A DNA stretch of 43,895 bases from Tannerellaceae bacterium (GTDB lineage: Bacteria > Bacteroidota > Bacteroidia > Bacteroidales > Tannerellaceae): contig JAJQFE010000031.1 in NCBI GenBank assembly GCA_021201295.1, positions 1 through 43,895 on the forward strand, given 5' to 3'. This document shows positions 36,281 through 43,895 of the stretch, piece after piece. How positions within the stretch are numbered: position 1 is the stretch's first letter; every line of letters begins with the position of its first letter. Below the pieces are notes generated by a model. That model was not told the origin of the DNA. It worked only from the letters and a program-made list of their open reading frames with translations, and did not search any database. The translations under genes and the position numbers were made by a program.

Positions 36281-39200
36281 TTAAAATTTAATATTTGCAC
36301 CGATCATATAGGTACGTGGGGTAGGGTAGAAACCTACATCTATACCACTCACCCAACCTGCTTTCTCATCATCCGTACTAGTCCCGATTTCAGGGTCCAT
36401 ACCCGGATATTTGGTGAAAGTGAATAGGTTTTGTGCGGTTACATAGAGTCTTAACTGGGCGAAAGGAGACTTTTTGAGGAGTCTGTTGAAATCATAACCT
36501 AATGTTACGTTGCTGATCCTCCAGTAATCCCCGTTATAAATGTACAGGTCTGACATATATCTGCGGTTGATATGGGAACCATCCGTAACCCGTGGAATTT
36601 TATTGGAAGTTCCTTCTCCATGCCATCTTCCCAGGATTTCTGTGCTATAATTTCTGTCGGGTTCCCGTGGAAGTTATAAAAGATCTGGTTGCCTAACACA
36701 CCGTTTGTAGTGATATTCAGGTCAAAGCCTTTGTAGCCGAAACTGAAATTCAACCCAAAGATAATATCCGGGTTCGGATCTCCGATGTTGGTTTTATCTT
36801 TATCGTCGATGACACCATCTCCATTGAGGTCTGCAAACTTTACATCCCCGGGTTGCGCAGTGGGCATAATCACCTGTCCATCCGCATTTTTATAGTTTTG
36901 GATCTCTTCGTAATTCTGGAAAATACCCTCTGTTTTATATCCCCAGAAATAGCTGATCGGATAACCGACCTGGGCCTTGGGAATCCTTCTTCCCCATAAT
37001 TGAGGTTTACTTCCGAACGGATGATCCCTTCGTTATTGGCAATGCGGGTAATTTCATTCTTATTATGAGAGAGGTTGGCGGTCACACTATAGGTGAAATC
37101 TTCTACCCGGTCATTCCAGTTCAGGGAGAGTTCAATCCCTTTATTCACCACGTCTCCTCCGTTGATATAAGGAGCTCTGGTTCCATAGCTGGCCAGAATA
37201 GGAGCAGGCACCAACCAGTCACGTGTTGTTTTCTTATACCAGTCGAACGCCAGGCTCAGGCGGCTGTTCAGGAAGCGGGCATCTAATCCTAAGTCAATCT
37301 GTTCGGATGTTTCCCAGGTCACATCCGGATTCGGTAAGATATCCGGATAAGCCCCTACTACTTTATTGTCTTTGGTTCCGATAAAGTATTCCGACTCTTT
37401 AAAAGAGATGGTTGTCAGATACTGGAAAGCATCAATGGACTGGTTCCCGTTCTGTCCCCAGCTGGCACGTAGTTTCAGGAAGTCCATCCATTCCCGAGTC
37501 GTTTCCATAAATTCTTCATGGGTCATAACCCATCCGGCGGACACAGAAGGGAAATAGCCCCAGCGGTTGCCTTTGGCGAAGTTGGACGAACCGTCTGTAC
37601 GGAACACGACTGTTCCCATATATTTTTCCTGGTAGTTGTAGTTGATACGGCCGAAATAGGAGAGGATGCCTCCTCTGCCACCGGGCTTGCCGCTTAATTC
37701 TATTTTGGCAATATCCAGCAATGCCGTATTATCTAAGAACGCATGGTTAAAATCTCCGAAAACAGAATTGACATTCTTGCCTGACATGCTTTCTCCCAGA
37801 CCCCAGCGTTCGGCTGAAGTCCCTATCAGGGCGTCAAACGTGTGGTCCGTATTTATTTTAAATATGTAGGACAGGGTGTTTTCAAATGTCCAGCCTAACC
37901 CGTTTCCTGAATTTTGTCTGACTTCATCTTCCGGATTCATACTAATGGGGCCTAAATCGAATTCGGGTTTATAGGCCCTGTAACTCCAGGCACTTGCGTT
38001 GAATCCGAAATTGCTCCGGAACTTCAGGTCTTTGATGGGCTGGATCACAAAATAGAAGTTACCGTATATGTTGTGGTTTTTATTGGCATTCTGTCCTCTT
38101 TCATAGTCCATGATCCCCACCGGGTTCGGCATTTGCGTGTTCCAGGAAATCACGTAGTGATATTGTCCCGGAATATCGTTCCCGTCCGCATCTCTTGCCC
38201 ATAAGGGGAGGAAAGGGGTGGCCCGCAAAGTGGCGTTGATATCGTTCCAGTACTCATTCCCAATGGCAATCCCACTCTTTTCGGCATAGGTATAAGAGAG
38301 GTTTTCACCAAATTGGATAACGTTTAGGTCTTTTACTTTATATAAGGTATGTTCGGTGTTTACACGTGCGGTGTAACGGGTGTACTCCGGCGTAACCGGT
38401 TTTCCAAAATCCCCTCCTGGGAAGTGTACGACAAACCGATAGAATAGACCGACTGTTCGGTACCGCCGGACATATTCAGGGAGTGGCTTTGGACTGGCGC
38501 ATTCTTTTTCCGTATCTCTTCCAGCCAGTTGGTACCCTGCCAGCTACCATTCTGAATGCGTTCCTAGTCACCCGGTGCCAGCAGGGAAGCATAATCGTTT
38601 AAGGGTAAACCGGAATTCACCTTCGCTTCATCCATGATGATGGCATATTCCTGTGCATTCAGGACGGGTGTCATTCTATAAGGATTCTGTACGCCGAAAT
38701 AGCCATCATATTCGATTGATGCTTTTCCGGTTTTTCCCTGTTTGGTGGTGACTAATACCACCCCATTGGCCGCACGTGAACCGTAAATAGCCGCAGAAGC
38801 CGCATCTTTCAGGACATCTAAGGATTCGATATCCGCCGGATTCAGGTAATCAATATCTCCTCTTGCTACTCCATCCACGATGTAGAGAGGCTGGGAATTA
38901 CCGATCGTACCGATCCCACGGATGTTGACTTTGAATCCTTCCCCGGGCTGACCGGATTTTTTCACGATATTGACTCCCGGTGTCTGGCTTTGGAGGGCGG
39001 AGAGGGGAGAAACCGTATTCAGTTTCTGGATATCATCTCCTTTGACCTGTACGGTGGCTCCGGTGACCAGTTTCTTTTTCTGGACTCCATATCCTACGAC
39101 CACGACTTCATCCAGTGCCAGGGAGTTTTCTTTCATCATCACATGGTAAAAAGTATTTCCCTGGATAACTTTGACTTCTTCCTCCAGATAGCCGATATAA

Positions 39201-39472
39201 GAGGCTGTTAATGTCACACCAGGAGACACTGTTAACTCGAAATTACCGTCAAAGTCGGTAATCGTTCCATTCGTCGTGCCTTTCTCCACCACATTTACTC
39301 CGATTAAGGGTAAGTTGTCTGAGGCCGAGGTAATGACTCCCTGAATGGTCATCCTCCCACTTTGTGCCTTTGCCTGCAGACTGAATAAGAGGAGCAGGGA
39401 AATAAAAAACAGAGGCTGCAAAAGCTGGTGGTTCCTGTTTTGCAGGGAAAAAAGGGTGATTCTCCTTTTCAT
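36281..39472 (-). pseudogene. PUL 2 SusC-like TonB-dependent transporter, one stop and three frameshifts
   Basis: Restored length is 1,064 residues. After the signal peptide come the carboxypeptidase-regulatory-like domain (TIQGVITSASDNLPLIGVNVVEKG, ITDFDGNFEL), the plug (EVVVVGYGVQKKKLVTGATVQV, RGIGTIGNSQPLYIVDG), and a long barrel ending YMIGANIKF. Lesions in reading order: TAG at 38564-38566, where the family has Trp; G4 at 38411-38414 one short; C3 at 36979-36981 one short; A3 at 36637-36639 one short. Correcting all four restores blocks such as RWHGEGTSN and NLNGDGVIDDKD-type calcium motifs in frame. It heads the PUL 2 operon and is divergent from the hybrid regulator. Confidence 0.87.
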
Positions 39473-39507
39473 AAAAGTTGATTTTTAGTTAATGAAGTTT
39501 GTTGGGA

Positions 39508-39515
39508 CAAATATA
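39508..39515 (-). promoter_or_regulatory. Bacteroidota -7 element (TATATTTG) of the PUL 2 operon
   Basis: TATATTTG on the minus strand lies 36 bases upstream of the SusC start, in the 241-base gap shared with the divergent regulator. A -33 partner is not clear. Confidence 0.5.
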
Positions 39516-39674
39516 ACCGGATACCTGTTCCTTCTATTGAGAATATATGGATGAGATAGGGTAATAGTGTAACCTGTTTTTCGATTATGTATCATAGTTT
39601 AAAGATTATGTTAACACGCCCTGTTCAGTCTTTTTAATCCGCTGTTTTCATTCTGTGGATGTTGGATTTTATCT

Positions 39675-39682
39675 TACATTTG
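39675..39682 (+). promoter_or_regulatory. Bacteroidota -7 element (TACATTTG) of the hybrid regulator
   Basis: TACATTTG lies 32 bases before the regulator ATG at 39714 and matches TAnnTTTG. It and the opposing element at 39508-39515 leave room between them for a regulator binding site. Confidence 0.5.
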
Positions 39683-39713
39683 TAAGTACCCAATATACTG
39701 AGGAATAATAACC

Positions 39714-42700
39714 ATGAAGAACTCTATTGTCCGGTGTATACGTATAGGTATATCCTTTTTATTCATCGCCGTATGTTCCCATGCGAATATGCGTTTTATC
39801 TCTTCAAAAGATGGCCTATCTAACACCAGCATACATACTATTTTCCAGGATAGCCGGAATTATATATGGATTACTACGAATTATGGCCTGAATCGTTTGT
39901 CGGGAACGGATATCAAAGTGTTCCTTCAGTCTTTTCAGGATACAGGAGCTTTGCCGACTAATTATACTTTTTCTATTCTGGAAGATTCCCAGGGAAACTT
40001 CTGGGTCGGTACGTTGACGGGTCTTTTTACCTATGATGAGTATACGGAGACTTTTATTCCTTTTAGCACGGAAGCCTGTCCTCATCTGGAGAATGCTAAA
40101 ATAGCCAGCATAGTGGAGGACCAGGACCGGAATGTCTGGTTCAGTGTTTCCGGACGTGGCATCCTTTGCTATGCATTGGAAGAGGACAGGGCCTGTCTGT
40201 TTGATCTGCCGGAACTGAAGGAACTCGATATTACGACTATGTTGCTGGTAGACAATCGTAAGTTGTGGCTGGCTACCCGCTATGGAGGCATCAGTGTGTT
40301 TGATACGCAAACCGGGATGCTTCAATCCATTAATCATATGTCAAAAGAGAATACGGTTTTACAGGAAAACTCCCTGTTTTTCTTTATGTGAAGACCGAAA
40401 AGGGAATGTGCTGGTCTCTTCTCTGGGAGGAGGTTTGTATGCTATTGACAAGAGCACTAAACAATTAAAAGTGGTCGTTGATGAGAGGGACAGACCGGAA
40501 ATGAAACTGGCACATAGTGTTTTGTGTGACCGTAGGGGACGTATCTGGATCGGAACAGACGGGGGAGGTCTTTGGATAATAGATGAAGAGCAGGAGGGAT
40601 TACGACCTTATCCCATCCGAAATTTCAGATTTAATCCCGGAATAGGCAAGGTCCTGAGCCTGTATGAAGACAAGCAGGGGAATATATGGGTTGGATTTAC
40701 AGAGAAAGGGATGGTGGTGATTCCACCCAATGAGTATGGTTTTAAAATCATCCAGGACAATCCCTATAGTAAATTTAATATCTCGGACCAGAGTGTAGTC
40801 TCTCTGCTGGTAGACAGGGAGGGACTCTTCTGGATGGGAACAGGGGGGAGTGGGTTGTACCGTTTGAAACCTTTAAAGGATCATTCCAGCTTTGAAGTGT
40901 ATGACAGGATGCTGGAGCATGAGAATGTCGTCACCTGTCTTTTTCAGGATAGTCAAGGCCTGATTTATATCGGTACCTACCTGAATGGTTTTTATAGGTA
41001 CGATCCTACTACCGGAAAGACTGCCCACTTTTGCCGGGAGCTTCCTTATTCTGTAAATTCAAATCATATTACGGATTTTGCAGAAGACCCCTATGGGAAT
41101 ATATGGATCTCTACGCATGGAGGAGGCATTAACCGGATGGACGCTCTGACCGGTGAGTTTACCTATTTTCGTCAGGCAAATGGAGGGCTGGAAGGCTTTC
41201 TGATCAGTGACTGGTGCAACAGTGTGTATGTAGACAGTGAACAGGTGCTATGGATCGGAACATTCGGGGGACTGAGTTCCATGGATATCCATACGCATAA
41301 AGTCCATTCGTTTGTGAAAGAAGAGGGGTTGATTCATAATAACTCCATTGTGGCGGTTTCCGGAGACGATCAGAGAAATATCTGGATTGGTTCTATCTGG
41401 GGACTGACCCGGTTAGACCCCCGGACCCGTAAATCCACTCTCTACACCACTGAACAGGGGTTACCGGACAACATGATCCAGGGATTCCGGATGGATCTGG
41501 AGGGTCATTTCTGGGTTGTGACCAATAACGGCGTCGCTGTGTATGATCCGGACAAAGACCAGTTTAAAGGGTATGCCTAATTTGATGGCATGAACAATAC
41601 GGAATTTAAGCAGCGTGCTACTGCGATAGACCATGTGGGAAATATCTATTTGGGTGGACTCAACGGAATTACCTGGTTTCATCCGGAAAAACTGGATATT
41701 CTGGATCAGCTTTCGGATGTAGTGCTGACTGAATTTTCTCTTTTCAATGAACCGGTACAGATTGGTAAAGCCTATGATAAGCATGTGATCCTGAAGCACT
41801 CGCTGGCTGTAGCGGCCGGAATCCGTTTGCTATATGACCAGAATAATTTTTCCATTCGGTTTGATGCACTCGAATTTACGGCTCCCAGGAATGTCAGGTA
41901 TGAATATGTACTGAAAGGATTAGATGCGGACTGGCAGTTTCTACCGCCGGGCAACCGGATGGCTGTGTATACGAATGTGGCTCCCGGAAAATATACTTTT
42001 ATGGTGAAAGCCTCTTTTCCGGGAGGAGAAATAAAACAATCCCAACTGGAAATTCTCATCTCTCCTCCCTGGTGGTGGACCTGGTGGGCTAAAGGAATTT
42101 ATCTTTTGCTTTTTGGAACCGGTCTCTATAGTCTCTTTCGATTCCAAAGGTCCCGCCAGCGGGAAAAAGAACGGATGATACAACAGGCACATAATGAGGA
42201 ACTGGCTCAGGCTAAGCTGCAGTTTTTTACAGATATATCCCATGAAATACGGACGCCTTTGACGTTGGTGATTTCTCCTCTGCTTAAATTAATCCAGGAG
42301 GATTCCGGAAAAGAACACCAGATGCTTTACCAGACGATGCAACGGAATGCCAACCGTATCTTAAGGCTGGTCAATCAATTGCTGGATATCCGGAAAATAG
42401 ACAGGAAGCAGATGCGGCTCAGGGTACGTGAAACGGATATCATCTCTTTTGTGAATGATATCATAGAATCTTTTCACCCGTTATCTCTGGATAAACAGAT
42501 TCATTTCTCCTTTTCTTCCGGACAACTTCCGGATACGGTCTGGGTAGATATTGACTTTGTAGATAAAATCCTTTATAATCTGCTTTCCAATGCCTTTAAG
42601 TTTACTCCGTCAGGAGGACAGGTTTCAGTTTCCCTGGCGTTGAATCAGGAAGATGGCCTGGAATTCCAGGTGAAAGATACGGGAAAAGGAATTGATCCGG

Positions 42701-43791
42701 AACATACACGCTCTATTTTTGAGCGTTTCTACCAGGTGAATGAACGTGGAAAATCCTCAGGTCCGGGAATGGGTATAGGGCTGCATTTAACTAAAAGGCT
42801 GGTAGAGCTGCATCACGGTCATATAGAAGTCTCCGGTTTACCAGGGGAAGGTAGCCTGTTTACTGTTTCGCTGCCTTACCGCCGGTCGGCTTATACACAG
42901 GAGGAAATCAGTGATACACCCCTGGAATATACAGGTGCTTCTATTGAAACCGTTCCTCCCTTATTGATGGCTGAGGAAGATCCTGCAGGAGAAAAGAACG
43001 GGGGGAATAAGCGTAAGCCGTTAATCCTTATAGTGGAAGATCATGCGGATATACGGAGTCTGCTCCGGAATGAACTGAAACAGCGGTTCCGTATCCTGGA
43101 AGCTGAGGACGGTAAAAAAGGGTATGAATTAGCTACCCAACAGTTGCCGGATCTTATTATTACCGATGTGATGATGCCTGTTTCAGATGGAATAGCAATG
43201 ACTAAAAAGCTCCGGGGAAATCATCATACCCGTGCTATCCCGGTCATTATGCTAACGGCCCGGACCACGATGGAAGCCGGCGTAGAAGGGGTAGAGGCCG
43301 GTGCAGATGTCTATATCCCGAAACCCTTTGACCTTCGATTCCTGACAGCCCATGTGGTTAATCTGTTAAATAAGCAGTTACTGATCCAGGCAGGCAACCG
43401 GATTGAACAGGTCGTGAAACCGGAAGATATCAGTATTAAGAGTGCAGACGACAAATTGATGGAAAAGCTGAATGCCCTGATCAAAGAGCGGCTCAGTGAT
43501 TCGGGACTGAGTATAGAACTGATCAGTAAAGAATTGGGTATTAGCTGAGTACATCTGCACCGGAAGCTAAAAGAAATATACCGGCTTTCACCCAGCATTT
43601 ATCTGCGCAATATCCGCCTGGAACATGCTGCCTGTATGCTGAAAAGTAAAAAAATCTCTATCGCAGAGGTTGCCTATGCGGTAGGTTTCAGTTCCCATCA
43701 GTACTTTTCCAATTGCTTCAAGGACTTCTACGGCATGTCTCCGCTGGAATATGCGGAAACACATAGGAGTGAAGAGGCACCGGACAGATAA
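39714..43791 (+). pseudogene. PUL 2 hybrid two-component system, one frameshift and two in-frame stops
   Basis: Hybrid regulators sense oligosaccharide and activate PULs. Restored length is about 1,358 residues. In order: signal peptide, two periplasmic propellers of repeats (NYIWITTNYGLNRLSG, GRIWIGTDGGGLWIID), a Y_Y_Y domain, a membrane helix (GIYLLLFGTGLYSLF), HisKA with the phospho-His in DISHEIRTPLTL (42241-42243), ATPase boxes NLLSNAFKFTPSGG and DTGKGIDP, a receiver with its Asp in ITDVMMP (43165-43167) and an AraC helix-turn-helix (VHLHRKLKEIYRLSPSIYLRNIRL). Lesions: one extra T at 40377-40381, TAA at 41578-41580, and TGA at 43546-43548 in place of the Arg before VHLHRKL. It is divergent from SusC and likely controls it. 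Confidence 0.87.
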
Positions 43792-43836
43792 ATGGACCCC
43801 ATTCATGTTTACCTCTCCGGAATGTTACGTATCCTT

Positions 43837-43890
43837 ATATACTTATTAAGGTCGGCTAATAAGTATATTAAGCGGGATTAATAAGTATAT
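43837..43890. repeat. Hairpin plus direct repeat of TAATAAGTATAT after the regulator
   Basis: A 12-base perfect stem (43837-43848 with 43857-43868) with an 8-base loop is followed by a second direct copy of its right arm at 43879-43890. It may be the regulator terminator, or the start of a repeat that runs past the window end. Confidence 0.45.
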
Positions 43891-43895
43891 TAAGT

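Overview
This window comes from a member of the Bacteroidota, most likely the order Bacteroidales; a Parabacteroides- or Dysgonomonas-like genus is a guess. The evidence is two SusC/SusD polysaccharide-utilisation loci (PULs), a hybrid two-component sensor, many signal-peptidase-II lipoproteins, and promoters of the Bacteroidota type (TAnnTTTG). I see no rRNA, tRNA or cas genes.

Layout. (1) 1-7.3 kb is an envelope and redox stretch: the 3' end of an MgtC-like gene, an NlpE-type lipoprotein, a hypothetical lipoprotein, a small outer-membrane barrel, a possible NifX-fold protein, a Ser-type sulfatase, a nitroreductase, a lipoprotein MsrA and an exported flavin-reductase-like protein. (2) 7.4-19.15 kb is PUL 1: a one-component membrane regulator (beta-propeller, Y_Y_Y, LuxR helix-turn-helix), then SusC, SusD, GH3 beta-glucosidase and GH144 endo-beta-1,2-glucanase, closed by a perfect terminator. 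The gene set indicates beta-1,2-glucan use: GH144 cuts the polymer, SusC/D import oligomers, GH3 releases glucose. (3) 19.2-22.7 kb is a GH92 alpha-mannosidase followed by a secreted endonuclease/exonuclease/phosphatase-fold protein, with a long hairpin between them. (4) 22.8-29.8 kb is an accessory island. It holds small single genes (pyridoxamine-oxidase-like, PAP-like phosphatase, TrhA, ClbS/DfsB, Old Yellow Enzyme), at least four dispersed repeats with related ends, a two-repeat CRISPR-like array and an aldo/keto reductase remnant. (5) 29.8-43.8 kb is PUL 2: a minus-strand operon SusC, SusD, surface lipoprotein, GH26, beta-propeller glycosidase and GH28, divergent from a hybrid two-component regulator. 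Its substrate is probably a mannose-containing, perhaps uronate-bearing, plant polysaccharide.

An overriding property is damage. I count about 27 lesions in otherwise well-conserved genes. About 16 are one-base frameshifts, nearly all in short homopolymers and mostly one missing base; 11 are in-frame stops using all three stop codons. Undoing them restores full-length family members. This looks more like consensus sequencing error than genome decay, but the sequence alone cannot decide. Broken genes are entered as single features spanning the whole gene, with each lesion located.
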